The position numbers and the translations under genes were made by a program. Below the pieces are notes generated by a model. It saw only the letters and a list, made by a program, of their open reading frames with translations, did not search any database and was not told the DNA's origin. Below are positions 27,820 through 39,617 of a DNA stretch of 64,000 nt, in pieces. The first letter of the stretch is position 1. Each line of letters opens with the position of its first letter. Source of the stretch: Riptortus pedestris. Lineage: Eukaryota > Arthropoda > Insecta > Hemiptera > Alydidae. The stretch covers positions 9,112,501 through 9,176,500 of the forward strand of contig CM032229.1 in NCBI GenBank assembly GCA_019009955.1. The letters run 5' to 3'.

Positions 27820-28480
27820 AAAGTCCGACACGCATGAGCTGCGTAGACTAAGCAGATTTTCCGAGTGCTGCTTGGACACCCCAAAGATCCCATGTCCATT
27901 TGTATTTTATATTTCTGTGTACGAATCCAAGTAGAAGTGGGGTTTTACCGATAGCATAAAACAAGAATGTACGAAAAATTGTAGATCATCAAATAAATCA
28001 ACAAAATCGGTTTCATTTATTTCTACATAACGGTGATACATGAATTTTCGAATTTTTCGCCATTCCCTTCCATAGCTACTATACAATTTAATTTTGAATT
28101 GAACGGTTAATTATAGAGTTGGGCGTAGATCAAATATACATTTTCGAGTAAAGAACGTAAAATCGTAATTAATGTCGTCAGCACACAACAACTTTGGTTG
28201 TGTCTCACAAATAAAATGATCAATGAAAACCAGAATCAATCAATCAACAACTAGAAAGATCAATCTGGCATTAATGCATTGAATAAAATCTTTCATGGCA
28301 TACCAGGTTATTGTTAATATGAAATTGTTGGAGCGATGATCTACTCAAGGCTGAAAACTGAAATTAAATTGACACATTATTTTAATTGGAAAAAACATAT
28401 ATATATTAACCCATATATAGAAGAAACATTACAGATTTACATTATATATTTATAGTATAATTTTGATTATATATTTATGT
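27820..28480 (-). mobile_element. HINE copy, left half missing
   Basis: AAAAAAGTCCGACACGCATG and AGCTGCGTAGACTAAGCAG form the right end (stem slightly broken); minus-orientation long core follows (TAGATCATCAAATAAATC, CAGGTTATTGTTAATATG). A Helitron fragment begins where the core stops. Confidence 0.6.
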
Positions 28481-28684
28481 TAAAACCTTTGTCTGTACAT
28501 TGATTTTTTTCGCGAAATTTCACGATAACTTTTCGTTTCACATGTCATGAAACGACGGGTATTAACCCTAAACACTGGGACGGGTAAATGTCAAAATATT
28601 GTGCTAAGTAAAGCCTTGCCAAAAAAATACCATTTTCAGCCTCAACTAGTCCCGAAAAGAGCTATTTTACGGACTCAAACCTAG
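28481..28684 (+). mobile_element. Internally deleted Helitron
   Basis: Head TTTGTCTGTACATTGATTT and GCGAAATTTCACGATAAC joins directly to the tail segment GGGTATTAACCCTAAACACT, CAAAAAAATACCAT of the 7182 element and ends CTAG|T at 28684. The 3' hairpin is poorly preserved. Confidence 0.65.
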
Positions 28685-28895
28685 TATTGAAAACACATGT
28701 TTTTTGATGCAATATAATGAAAAGTGAATTTTGTATTCACTACTCAGTAAAACAATCATCTTTCGACATTATGTTCCCATCAATTTAAACTTTGATCCCA
28801 ATAATTAATTCATTAATCCCCAAACTTGTTTAAGTTTTGTGTCAATCTTGTACCAAATTTGTCTACTTTATACTTGAGTCATTGTCTTAATTTCA

Positions 28896-29017
28896 TAGCA
28901 GATTTCCTTTAAGGGAAATCAGCTATTGAGGTAGTACTTATGACGCGATTTTCGAAATTTTTCTTCAAATGTCCATCGATCCTACCTAGGAGATGACGAA
29001 AATGAGGTCTGTTCTAA

Positions 29018-29063
<46 letters not shown>

Positions 29064-29544
29064 TGTTACCGCTATAGCAGTCGAAATTTTTTCTTATCGT
29101 TACCCACTTGATATATAATCGTTTTATACGAAAAAACAGATCAAGTTCGTTAACGGCTGAAATTGGACCAGGGAGAGTAGAGGTTTAGAGGGGGAGAATT
29201 TCGAAAATTCTTAATATCTCCGTTATTATGCGTCAGATCGAAAAAGTGTACAAAACCATTCTTTTTGCAAATGTAATGTTCTATAAATGGTGTTATGTAC
29301 ATTTTTTCACTATGTTGATTATTAACTGAGATATTTTCATTTTTTAGTTTTCGGTCTTCAGTAAACCCCCACTCCTACTCATTTCATATTGACAATGTTC
29401 TAGTATGTTATGAAGCACAATATTTGAAGCTTAAATACCAAATATAATTTTCATTGAACTTTTAATTTTTGAGATAAATGCAAAAACGCTACGCACGTGG
29501 GAAATCTGCTTAGTTAACGCAGTCCCTGCGTGACGGACTTTTTT
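28896..29544 (+). mobile_element. Complete HINE (short-core type)
   Basis: TAGCAGATTTCCTTTAAGGG then AAATCAGCTATTGAGG opens it. (TA)n at 29021-29060. Core with GGTCTTCAGTAAACCCCCAC. End GGGAAATCTGCTTAG then GTCCCTGCGTGACGGACTTT to about 29544. Confidence 0.85.
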
Positions 29545-30120
29545 TAACGTTGACCCGTTGGTAAGCGCCTGTAACAGTTCCGAGTATCACGTTCCCCCAG
29601 TATGTCACCCAGACTTGTGATCCAACACCTCCTGCCACAAGCTGCTTAGATCCCAGTCACATGATATCCTTAATATTTCGCAACTCGATCCCCTTCGGAT
29701 GAAATAAATCTTAAAAGGTAACAATGGGGTTACTTCCAGCAACCTTTAGGTAATGCGATAGCCACTTCTTTCCTCTCTAGCAAACACCAATGTCCAGGGG
29801 TCGCTTAGTTAATTGTTAAATAAATATATATGAGTAACAAATTTAGCAACCAGAAGGGCACAATACACAATATAATATACAATTTACTATTCTATTAAAA
29901 CAATCAGATTATTCTATATTCTTGGTAAGGACTTGTTAAATTGAATCACTATATTACATATAATACGCTCTTATTATATTTTAAAGCTCCCAAACAGCTT
30001 GTATATATTTGTTCATTAAATAAACTGATAAAATACCCAGTTATGAACATTAATAAATCCCTCTTCAATTAAAATAAATTAGTTCAGCTAGGAAACTAGA
30101 ATCACACCAGGAAAGGGTTG
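29545..30120. other. No gene called
   Basis: 29550-29800 is GC-richer, unidentified, and has no pol III boxes I can defend; 29810-30120 is AT-rich. Confidence 0.45.
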
Positions 30121-30772
30121 GTTCCCCGAAAATAACCAATTGAACAGTTTTGACTGAAATTTTTAAATATCGAGTTTGCTATAGATCAAATAAACATTTT
30201 CGAAAGAAGAACGTAAAATCCTAATTTATGATGGCTTCTCACAACGAATTTGCATGTATCTCGCACAATAAAGGCCTCTTGAAAACAATTTTCGGTATTT
30301 AAGCTTAGAATAAAGTGTTTCATAATATAACAGTCTACATACGTAGGAGTGAGGACAGGGGTGACAATGTCTCCATAAATATTCAAGATACAGAATGAAC
30401 GTTTAAAAAAACATTTATAGAAAATTATATTTCCAGTAAGATTACTTTCATGCAAGTTTTCGATCTGACTAATAATAACGGAGATATTTGTAATTATCGA
30501 ACCCCCCCCTCTAAATCTCCCCTCCCATAAGCCCGATTTCAGCTATTAACGAACCTGACTTTTAGTTTTGCATGAAATACTTTTATGGAGAGTTAGGTAA
30601 CAATCAAAATAAAATTACCGCTAGAGTGGTAACAGACAAGTCTATATATAATTTTGAAAGGGCCTCATTTTCGTCGTCTCATTGGCAGGGTCGATGGGCA
30701 TTAGAGGAAATGTTTCGAACATCGCGTCATCTTTATAACCTCAATAGCTGTTTTCCCTCAAGATAAATCTAA
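30121..30772 (-). mobile_element. HINE, left member of a tandem pair
   Basis: Minus-orientation long core from GACTGAAATTTTTAAATATC, then second block, no long TA tract, first block (GGCCTCATTTTCGTCGTCTC) and a decayed left end TTTTCCCTCAAGATAAATC then TAA at 30772. Confidence 0.65.
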
Positions 30773-30776
30773 AAAA

Positions 30777-31217
30777 CAAAGTCCTTCACGCTGGGGCTGC
30801 GTTAACTAAACAATTTCCCAAGTGAAGTTTTACAATAGAGAAATCTGCAATACTAGTAACAGTAGTAACGAGACTCTAAACCAATTTCACGAGAGCCGAA
30901 AAGAAAATCCTCCATTCTATACCCCCCCTCCCCCTGGTCCCAGTTCAGTCATTAACGAAATTGATCTTTTTTTCTACATAAAACGATTAAATATTGAGTT
31001 TGGTAACGAACAAACAAAAATTGCGACCTCAAGAGCGTTACCAGACACACACACATATATGTGTGTGTGTGTGTGTGTTTGTATGAGTGTAATTTTGAAC
31101 GGACCTCATTTTCATCATCTGCTGGGTAGGATTAATGGACATTTGAAGAAAATTTTTCGAAAATCCCGTCAAGAGTACGACCTCAATAGCTGATTTCCTT
31201 CATGCTAAATCTGCTAA
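30777..31217 (-). mobile_element. HINE, right member of a tandem pair
   Basis: Right end AAAGTCCTTCACGCTGGGGC starts four bases after the previous copy ends; left end is CATGCTAAATCTGCTAA at 31217. The microsatellite is (AC)n(GT)n at 31046-31080. Part of the core is deleted. Confidence 0.7.
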
Positions 31218-32324
31218 AAACGTAGAAGCTAAAATAAATATTTGGATATCAACAATTTGATAACTAAGAAAATGATCAAAAACCGGACATGGAAGACATT
31301 TATAGTTCTTTAAGCCCCACCTATAAACGCCAAGAAACTGATAGGTCTAGCGGAAAGGGCAACATCTAATGCCCCATTTTTGCCTTTGTATATTTTGGAG
31401 ACGGCGGTTAATAGAAATCGGCCAGCCTTACAAGTTTGCTTCTTGGACATTTTTCGCTAAATCGCTTCCTTTGAAGATATTCCAAGTGTGGCCGTTGTAT
31501 CTGGGAGACCCTCTAGATGTAGGCCATGTATTTATTCTAACATTAGATATATGTTCTGGTTAATAATAAATTATATTGTGTGTTTAAAAATAAATTCATG
31601 TCCGAAGGATGTTTTGATACAAAAGATAAATAATATAAAAATTTTCTATTCTTAAATAAAACTTCAAAATATTTGTAATAAAAACCGGTGAACAAATAAT
31701 TTGAGTTCAGGTGCATAGTCTCTTAAAGAAGGGAAAACTTTCTTATCATTTATAAAACTTGTCATCCTTTAAAAAATTTGCATGTCTAAAAATTCAAAAA
31801 TAAATATGCTATACATTTAAACTATATTAAGATTGTTAACAAAACTAACTTATTGAATATAATTATTTAAATTGATGGAGTTCATAGACGCTATTCACAA
31901 AATTTTTACTTATTTTATGACGCATGTATTATATAAGTATAAACGGTACTCAAAAATTTTTAAATAAATTATTGGACATAATTAGAAAATTGTTGACTTA
32001 TACTAATAATAATAATAGAAATAAACACATTTCATTAAATAGGCTACAGAGTAAATATCCTGTCAATCCACTTGGAGAGAAACATTTTGTTGTACGCACA
32101 AACGCATAAGTTCAGGCTCTTGATGAAGGCTGATCGTCTGAGCACAGTTCGGAGGTGATGTCTATATTCAATATCGGAGTGAGAAGTCTAGTTAGGTGCA
32201 ATTCATTTTTAGTGCGTATAGAAATCGACTATGCAAATCAAGATATTTTTTGATAGATTAATCTCTGCCGAAAAACTTTTTGTTTGTTGTAGTCAATGTG
32301 TAATGCCAGCCCAAATCGATCGCG
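31218..32324. other. No gene called
   Basis: 31.3-31.6 kb is GC-richer and unidentified, the rest AT-rich. CTTGATGAAGGCTGATCGTC near 32120 resembles a Penelope-type tail, but nothing else supports it. Confidence 0.4.
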
Positions 32325-32396
32325 TTGAAAATGGCATCATGACTACGACTATCTAATTCATCATATCTAATTTGTTTAATAGAAATTTGCTAAAAT
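32325..32396 (-). mobile_element. HINE left-end fragment
   Basis: GCATCATGACTACGACTATC and AGAAATTTGCTAA are the inverted first-block end and terminus. Confidence 0.45.
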
Positions 32397-32530
32397 ATGT
32401 GCAGGTTCGATCTCCGCCAAGGGAGACAATTAATTCACGAGTTCACTGCCAGAACACACTTGAGTCGTGACACTCATAGAACGATAATGCTAAGACATCT
32501 TTTTAACATGCCTTCCACGCTGGGAATATG
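32397..32530 (+). mobile_element. Possible tRNA-related SINE fragment
   Basis: GCAGGTTCGATCTCCGCC matches a B box; the following GGGAGACAATTAATTCACGA body differs from the main SINE family, so this may be a second family. No A box seen. Confidence 0.3.
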
Positions 32531-33030
32531 AAAAAAAAATTAACTCAAAGAGATAATTTAAAAAGTAAGTTTCCGACTGCAAGCAATACACACGAGAATA
32601 TAAGCATGTTTTAATTTATTTTATTGTTGTTTGGTTTTGTTTACTTTAAGCTTAATTTGTAGATCAAGGCTTTAGTTCGTTTGAGAAGGGTATTTATGGT
32701 TTATTACTCTCAATATAACTCAGTAAGATAACATGACTTCTAGAAACATCCCTTCATTTTTTGACTGGAAATTTCACCCAATCGATCCTATCTAGGAGGT
32801 AATGAAAAGGTGGGTAGTTCAACATTGTGTGTGTGTGTGTTTTACCGCCAATTTCGATCGATACCAAAGTCCATAATTAAATGCCAATAAATGCTATTAT
32901 ATACGTATCTTCTCAACCAAGAATATTAAACGGAATATTTAAAACGTTTAGTTTTCAGCCTTCAGTAAACCACCACTCCCACTCTTGTCATACTAGAAAT
33001 AATCTGTTATATCATGAACCAATTTATTAA

Positions 33031-34115
33031 CCCTCCGTCGGGCGCGTGATCTCTCAGATACACAGTTTCAAGAGAAATATTTGCCACACCTCCTAGCAGA
33101 GAGTGGTGGTCTAGTGCTTCGAGTTATGTGGTACAGAGGTCCCCCCCCCTCAAGGTCAGTAGTGTTACTGCGTTTGATGGAGTCGTGTGTTTCACCTGTC
33201 ATTCAGTTTAATCTCCTAGATACCACGCGCCCGATCTCGGAAGTTTCTTTGAAATCTGTATTTCATAAATATATACATCAATTAACTTTCTCTTTATTGA
33301 ATGGAATTATATAAACCAATTTTTCTATTATTTGTCTCATACATGAGCTTTCAGAAGAACTTATACAAGAAAATATTGTATGACGCAGTGACAACAGTAG
33401 ACGTTTACCAACCGAACTAGAGACGAAACTTGACGAGTACAGAGACTCATTGAACTCACGTACAGAACAGCATAAAAAAAGTCCCTCCACTACAACGAAC
33501 TAAAGCAAAACTGAAAAGAAATGTAGGTTTACTCATTATTCTTGTGAGGTATGCAAAAGCAAAATTTGTTTACAACATAGTTCCACGCTTTGTCCTAATT
33601 ATAATGCAGCTCTGCAAAAGAGATAATAATTAAACTGGTATTTTTAAAAGGATTGGTACATTAAAATTTAGATGATTTTTTATAAGTCTTATCTAAAAGT
33701 GATTTTGTGCTACTTATTTTTGAATGAAGTTTTTTTTAGATATTTTGTTTATATTGTTTACAAACTGAAATGAATTATGAATAATTAAGACATATGCATT
33801 TAACTATTTCTTTTGGTATTTGTATGTTTTAATTATATTTTAAAAATTATCGTCCACGGTTTTAATAACAATGAATTATAACCAACTTGGTTATATTATC
33901 TACCATGATTGTTTTTATTATAGTACGTGTCGATTTTGAAAATTGTTTACTTCTTTCAAACAAATACTTCCTCAGATATGATTTCTAATTACACACTGAA
34001 CATATTAGTGCAAAATATATATTAAAAAACTGTATTTCCGTAAAAACGGGTGAGGTTGTATCTCTGAGATACACGCGCCCGAAGGCGGAATATTTTTGAC
34101 GCGCCCGACCGAGGG
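33031..34115 (+). mobile_element. piggyBac-family element, decayed, TTAA target duplication
   Basis: Terminal inverted repeats CCCTCCGTCGGGCGCGT (left) and CCCTCGGTCGGGCGCGT (right, reverse complement) differ at one position. Both are flanked directly by TTAA (33027-33030 and 34116-34119), the piggyBac target. GATCTCTCAGATACAC at the left and ATCTCTGAGATACACGCGCC at the right extend the subterminal symmetry. Inside is a remnant of the transposase C-terminus but no full transposase. Confidence 0.85.
33435..33626 (+). pseudogene. piggyBac transposase C-terminal cysteine-rich domain, remnant
   Basis: The frame reads EYRDSLNSRTEQHKKSPST, TTN, stop, SKTEKKCRFTHYSCEVCKSK, ICLQHSSTLCPNYNAALQKR, stop. 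The spacing of C...H..C..C....C..H....C matches the zinc-binding tail that ends piggyBac transposases and is expected near the 3' end of such an element. One in-frame TAA separates the linker from the cysteine-rich part, and the DDD catalytic core is absent. Confidence 0.65.
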
Positions 34116-34371
34116 TTAAGCTTAAATACCAAACATTCTTTATATTGAACTTTTATTGTAGGTACAACAGTTGTATCTGAGAGGTAGATACAAACACGTT
34201 GTGCGATTTTACGTTCTTAATATTTTTTCAGCCTTCATTATGTGTTTACTTCAACTGATTGGATGTTTACTTAGAAATATAAATTACATTGTGAGATATC
34301 ATTAATAGCGAATACCAGTACGTTGAAAATCTGCTAAGTTTAGGCAGTCCCTTGTGTGACGGACTTTAAAG

Positions 34372-35445
34372 CATTATTAGAGATTCGGCCTTGTACATAT
34401 TTTAAGTCTAGTTATACTATTGATATAAACTCTCCCTTCATTTGCTCCTTTTCATTTCCTTCAAGACGGGACATAGTTAAGATGGTGTGGAATGCCTGGG
34501 CGTTGCAAGTAAGTGCAAGGTGCAGTAGATAGAATGCAATGCCTGCCAAAGGATGACCGTAATCCGATCCTTGGAATTCGCCGGGATTCAGAAGCTGCCC
34601 ATGCTTCGAATAGACTCATAGCCCAGTCTCCTGCAATGGAATGGTATCTACAGCAATGGGCAATCATGGTCTGGCTCAGTCATATCCTCTAATATTAAAC
34701 CCATTTATAACTAAAGGAAGGAAAACTTAGTTTTTCAGAAGAAAAATATCCATTCATCAGATTTCCCATAAAGGAAATCAGCTATTCAGGTGGTACTCAT
34801 TTCGTATTTTGTCCATCTATCATTGTCAGGGGTGAGGATTTAATGGAAATGAACTTTATTGCATTCCACCGAAACCATTTTTATTTCAACCCATAATGAT
34901 GGGTAACACATTTGCTAATTGCTTTGCACACAAATCTCATTCGGCAGAATATGGTAGATAAATGTAACCATATATTTTCTGTGAGCTCTGGTGAACGATG
35001 ATTTGGTATTATGATTAATGGACAATTAAATTATTTCTTTCTTTCTTTTTTCTTCTTTTTTTTCAAAAACCGCATTATGAATGCAACCTGGATAGATTAT
35101 TTCCCAGAGATTTCCCAGAGACGGCAAAAAAATATCATCACATTTAGGGAGAGATAAGAACAAAAAGAGGAGGACGATAAAATACACGGAGGAGAATACA
35201 GCATAATTTATATGATGGAGGATTTTATGGCCGAAAAGGGGCGGGAATGTTTTAGAGGCGAGTTACTCAAGCGGTTTGTTCGTAAACAATGGTAGCGGCG
35301 AGACACAAAAAAAAGGTTTTAGGCTGAGGTTTGGAGACCTGCTCAGGCGAGAAGAAGAAAATTCAGGATTTTTTTTTAAATTGCACATCTCGTAACTATA
35401 TGGAATATCAGTTAAGAGACACACCATGATGGAACAAATCGCCAT
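34372..35445. other. Unassigned DNA with a HINE left-end fragment at 34757-34835
   Basis: 34460-34690 is GC-richer and unidentified. 34757-34835 carries ATCAGATTTCCCATAAAGG and AAATCAGCTATTCAGGTGG, a HINE left end in plus orientation that fades quickly. Confidence 0.45.
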
Positions 35446-35946
35446 TAGCTGATTTCAATTAAAGGAAATCAGCTATTGAGTATGTACTCATGGCACAACT
35501 TACGAAACATTTCGTATATATATATATATATTTGTTTACCAACTCAATATTTAATCGTTTTTGGTAAAAAGAAAGATCAAGTTCTTTAATGACTGAAATC
35601 TTGACGGAGAAGGGATTTAGAGAAGGAATTTCGAAAATTTGAAATATCACTGTTACCCGTTGGATAGAATCATTTTAGATAATGAATCCTATTAAAAATA
35701 GAATTTCTCTTCCATATTATTATATACCTTCTTTCTCTATCACGAATATTAACCAAGATATTAATATTTACTAGTTTGAACCTTCAGTAAACCCCTATAC
35801 CTACTCACGTCATTTTTACAACTAGCTGCTATATCATATACTCCTCTATACGAAGCTTATATACCAAATATTGTTTTCAAGAGGCCTTTATTATGTGAAA
35901 TAATGCAAATTCGTTGTGTAATAACGTCATCAATGAAGAATTTATG
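35446..35946 (+). mobile_element. HINE, first of a head-to-tail pair
   Basis: TTAGCTGATTTCAATTAAAG at 35446, short TA run, core through TTCAGTAAACCCCTATACC and ATTCGTTGTGTAATAACGTC. It runs without a right end straight into the first block of the next copy. Confidence 0.65.
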
Positions 35947-36575
35947 TTCTATTCTGAGGTTGTACCCATGACGCGATTTTCGAAAGATTTCCTCGATTGT
36001 CCATCGATCCTACACAGCAGATGACTAAAATGAGGCCTGAAGTTCAAGTTCGTAATAAAAGAAATCTGACCACTGCGAGGAGGGGTTGGAGTAGAGAATT
36101 TCAAAAATTTGAAATCTCTCTGTTATTGTCAGACGGATCGAAAAATTTAAATGACGAATTTGATAATTAATTGAATTTCCTATACATATTGCTATATACA
36201 TACTTTCTCTATCATGAATATAAACCAAGATATTTGGAATTTTTATTTAGACCGTCCAGTAAACCCCCACTCCTACAGCTTATGACATAATATTACCAAT
36301 AAGCTGTTATATCATGAACTCCTCTACTCTGAGCTTTATAACAAATATTGTTTTCAAGAGACTTTTATTATGTGGGATACATGCAAATTTGTTGTGTAAA
36401 GACGTCATGAATTAAGCGTTTATGTTCTAACGCAAAAATGTCTATTTGGTCTATACCACACACGATGTATAACCGTTTCAGCCAGTGCTAAAAATCATAT
36501 TTATTGATTCCAGTAATCGGACGTGGAATCTGCATAGAGGGAAAGAGGAATTCGAAAATTCAAAATACTTCCCGT
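35947..36575 (+). mobile_element. HINE, second of a head-to-tail pair
   Basis: Begins with GAGGTTGTACCCATGACGCG and CATCGATCCTACACAGCAG; core with TCCAGTAAACCCCCACTCC, TTAAGCGTTTATGTTCTAAC, AATCATATTTATTGATTCC. Neither terminus is present. Confidence 0.6.
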
Positions 36576-36896
36576 AATACTTTGAACGTCTGTACGTATG
36601 TACAAATACAACACATTGATGTATAAATCAAAAATGACTCTTTAATGTTGAAAATTCATGTTATTTGGTGTTGTCACCAACATGACAGCTCATGTTGCGC
36701 ACCTATTTTGATCGAAATCGACTAAGGCCTATGAGGAAATAAATGAGAGGCTAACATAAAAACTATATTTTTCTTTGTACCTATATGAACTACCACAAAA
36801 AAAGTATAAAATCATTTTTATTAATCATTAAATAGTCTATATATTATTTTCTATGATATTTTTAATCTGGTATATTGGAAGGGAAATTTGGTATTT
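36576..36896. other. No gene seen
   Basis: AT-rich DNA between a HINE and a LINE remnant. Confidence 0.5.
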
Positions 36897-36979
36897 AACT
36901 ATCCAAACAAGCAAGGTAGCAACCTGAACCCAAGCAGTTATCGACCTATTTTACCAACGATAGAGTCTTGCAAAGTCTT
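36897..36979 (+). pseudogene. LINE reverse transcriptase finger remnant
   Basis: The frame reads NYPNKQGSNLNPSSYRPILP then TIESCKVFSKF, the conserved 'KP.K......SYRPI.L.....KVFEK' segment at the start of jockey/I-type reverse transcriptases. It is cut at 36980 by the TTAGCA terminus of a HINE. Confidence 0.6.
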
Positions 36980-37757
36980 TAGCAAATTTCCTTTAACCGT
37001 CGATTCCCAATGTGCGTCAGAATTCTCGGAATAACAGAAGTCATTCCCCCTACACACTTGCTGCTCAAGACCGTTCGCCCCTTGCTAACTTCCTTCAACC
37101 ATTGTCCTTTCAACGTCAAAAGAAGCAGGACAGCTATCTTCATTTTTTTTTTCAAGAATGCCAAGGATTTCAATAAAACCTGGAACGTAAATATGATGCA
37201 TGCTTGACGTAATGACACTAGTAGTTGTGGTCGATTTGTCGCATGCTTGGTAAAATTGGCATTTAATCTATAAACGTCAAATATGTTTGTACAGATACAT
37301 CTATTTGTCTGGCAGCGCTCTTGTGGTCGCAATTTTTGTTTGATCGTTTCCAAACTCGGCATTTAAATGTTTTTTTGTAAAACTAAAAATCAAGTCCGCT
37401 AATGAGTAAAATTGGACAAATGGGAGGAGATGATTAGACCAGAGGAATTTGAAATATCTCCGTTATTATAAGGTGAACCGAAGAACTGTACGTAACCTAT
37501 CTTATTGCAAATTAAATGTTCTTTAAATGTTGTTATTTACATTTATTCATTATCTTGATTATTAGCCAAGTTATTTTCATTTTTTAGTTTTTGACCCTCA
37601 CTAAACCCCCTCTCCTACTCACTTCATATTAAAAATAAGCTGTTATATTGCGAAGCACCTTATTTGAACCCTAAATAACAAATATTGTTCCCGTTGAACT
37701 TCTACGTTTCGATATAAATACAAATACATGAAGCACGTAGGACAAACTGTTTAATTT
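36980..37757 (+). mobile_element. HINE with an unrelated internal segment
   Basis: Left terminus TTAGCAAATTTCCTTTAA at 36980. The normal first block is missing; 37000-37300 is other DNA with an open minus frame of 127 codons. The second block starts at about 37312 (GCTCTTGTGGTCGCAATTTT) and the short core runs to AAGCACGTAGGACAAACTG at 37757 without a hairpin end. Confidence 0.55.
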
Positions 37758-37800
37758 GGACAATTTTTGGAATATCAGCAAAAAAATCCAAAAGATTTCC

Positions 37801-37872
37801 GGGCCGCTCCGGGATTTGAACCCGGGACCTCCTGCACCCAAAGCAGGAATCATACCCCTAGACCAAGCGGCC
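37801..37872 (-). tRNA. tRNA-Pro (anticodon TGG)
   Basis: On the minus strand a 72-nt cloverleaf is complete. Acceptor stem GGCCGCT pairs with AGCGGCC, discriminator C. The D arm holds the A box (TGGTCTAGGGGTATG). Anticodon stem CCTGC/GCAGG closes the loop TTTGGGT with anticodon TGG. T arm CCGGG-TTCAAAT-CCCGG holds the B box. It decodes CCN proline codons in the cytoplasm. A T run follows (TCTTTTGG, then TTTTTTT), suitable as a pol III terminator. No intron. All stems are perfect, so it is probably functional. It lies 43 bp beyond a HINE remnant. Confidence 0.95.
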
Positions 37873-39066
37873 ACTCGTTCGCTCACCTTTCACTTTGTGT
37901 TCACGTGTGAACGCTCTCAATCTGTGGAGTATATTTCCTTAAACAGTCTCTGAGATTTATTTGACGCAGAACTATGTGTTAATTTACCTCATTTCAGGAC
38001 CGGTACTGTACTGATATTAATATGTGATTGACAACTGACCAGCTATTTTGCCCTGGCTGCGTCAGGTAGGTTGGTTGGAATTCTACCGGCATGTTATAGT
38101 TCGAGCAGGTTCTTTCAAATTCGGCCACACCTTATTTACACACTCAAACTTATTGACGATGATAGACAGACCCACTTGCTGCACTTGGCGATAAGACATA
38201 TACTGACAGAATGCCGTAAACGCCAACAGACTTCCCCTTTGACTTACCAGAACTATTGACTGAAGGCAGCCCATACATAAAATACTATAATACTAACTCA
38301 GTTTGACTGGTTTAAAATGTATACCGTAAAGTAAAAATTAGGAGCTATAATTTGTTTTCCACTTGTCCGACACAGAAATTGTCAATGTGTTATTTTTTTT
38401 AAATCTCTCAAAGTTTTTGCAGTGGTCAATCGAGAAATTCAAAACTGAAATATATATTCCCTGATTATTTTATACTTACGAAAATTACGCTAACTTCGGA
38501 GATCACCCCTGACAAAATTACGTTATTCAAATTTTGCTTTTCGGTTTGAGTGAAGTATATTGAGGGACGTTTTGTGGCGTTGCCATAACTGGATTGTGAG
38601 GAAATGATGAAACCGAGTTAGTGGAGAGCCCTCTAAAAGCTCTTACGTAAGATAATACTGGGGGGATGGGGGGGGGAGAAATGGGGGGGTCTCAACCCCT
38701 CACGACAAAGGCTGTCCATCTTCAAGGCTTTTTATACCGACCTATTTCTATTCCAGTTTAGTTGGAGCTCCCTCAACAGCTAATCAATTCCTCCAGAATA
38801 TATTTCAAAACAAAACATCATACATATACTTTTTTTATATTTTTTTATTTTGACATGATAGACCATTGAGATCTCTAGCCGCCCTGCTCAACTCGAGATA
38901 ATCGCGATCAGATTTTTACCCCGCGTTTGATCAACTCGACGTGCAACCTCCGTTAACCAAGGAGGACCTGGGATGAGTTGTCTCCAGTAGCCTAACGACC
39001 CTTGCTGCTACAAAGTATTTGTTATATCACCGACGCACAATGCTCTACTGAATGAGATCTAGGAGA
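37873..39066. other. Unassigned DNA with a faint LINE C-terminal trace
   Basis: At about 38125-38255 the plus strand reads THLLHLAIRHILTECRKRQQ. '..V.HILTEC' resembles the cysteine/histidine tail of jockey/I-type LINE proteins; low certainty. 38870-39066 is GC-richer, unidentified, and is the sequence into which the jockey element inserted. Confidence 0.35.
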
Positions 39067-39091
39067 GCCAATGTACTTGTTTTTTTTTTTG

Positions 39092-39119
<28 letters not shown>

Positions 39120-39122
<3 letters not shown>

Positions 39123-39617
39123 CTAAGACCACGCTTCTTGATGTTGTTGCGAGCCCTGTAGCCTGATGACTACCTGTTGCAGTCGGGAAGATAGGCCCCT
39201 TTTGCTGAACCTTAGTTCCATTTGAAGGGGAGAGGGTAAAACTTTCTGGGTGTAATTTATTTATTTTTGTAATTTGACTGATGGCGGGAGGGCATCAGCC
39301 GGATTGTGTGATAGAGGAAAAGGAAAGGAAGAGGAAAGGAGGATAGTAGGAGGCAGAAAGGAAAGGCAACACCGCAATATATACATATATACATCTTATT
39401 ATCTAAACCTAAACTAAATCCTAATTCTAGAAACTAAATACTAAATGAGGGAGGGCGGCACTCGCTTCGCCAAAGGGACATCCGGCGGGGTGGGCGTAAA
39501 ACTAAACTAACCTAAATTAACACTAATGAGATAATTGAAAAATATAGAAATATTAAATATGTTGATTTTATTTACAATATGTACAAAATTAGAGGCATTG
39601 AGCTATGCGGCCCTGCG
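39120..39617 (-). other. 3' UTR of the jockey element
   Basis: Sequence between the ORF2 stop and the poly-A tail; no open frame of interest. It is GC-richer than host DNA, like the rest of the element. Confidence 0.7.

Larger units (their letters stand above)
32726..34371 (+). mobile_element. HINE interrupted by a piggyBac element
   Basis: Degenerate first block (CAATCGATCCTATCTAGG), (GT)n, core with TTCAGCCTTCAGTAAACC up to CATGAACCAATTTATTAA, then the piggyBac insert, then the core resumes at TTAAGCTTAAATACCAAAC. Right end GAAAATCTGCTAAGTTTAGG, then GTGTGACGGACTTTAA to about 34371. Removing the insert and one TTAA restores the usual HINE sequence. Confidence 0.75.

Noticed and set aside
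37671..37953. Open frames through the tRNA region on both strands
   Set aside because: The frames read through tRNA-Pro; the tRNA structure is the real feature.
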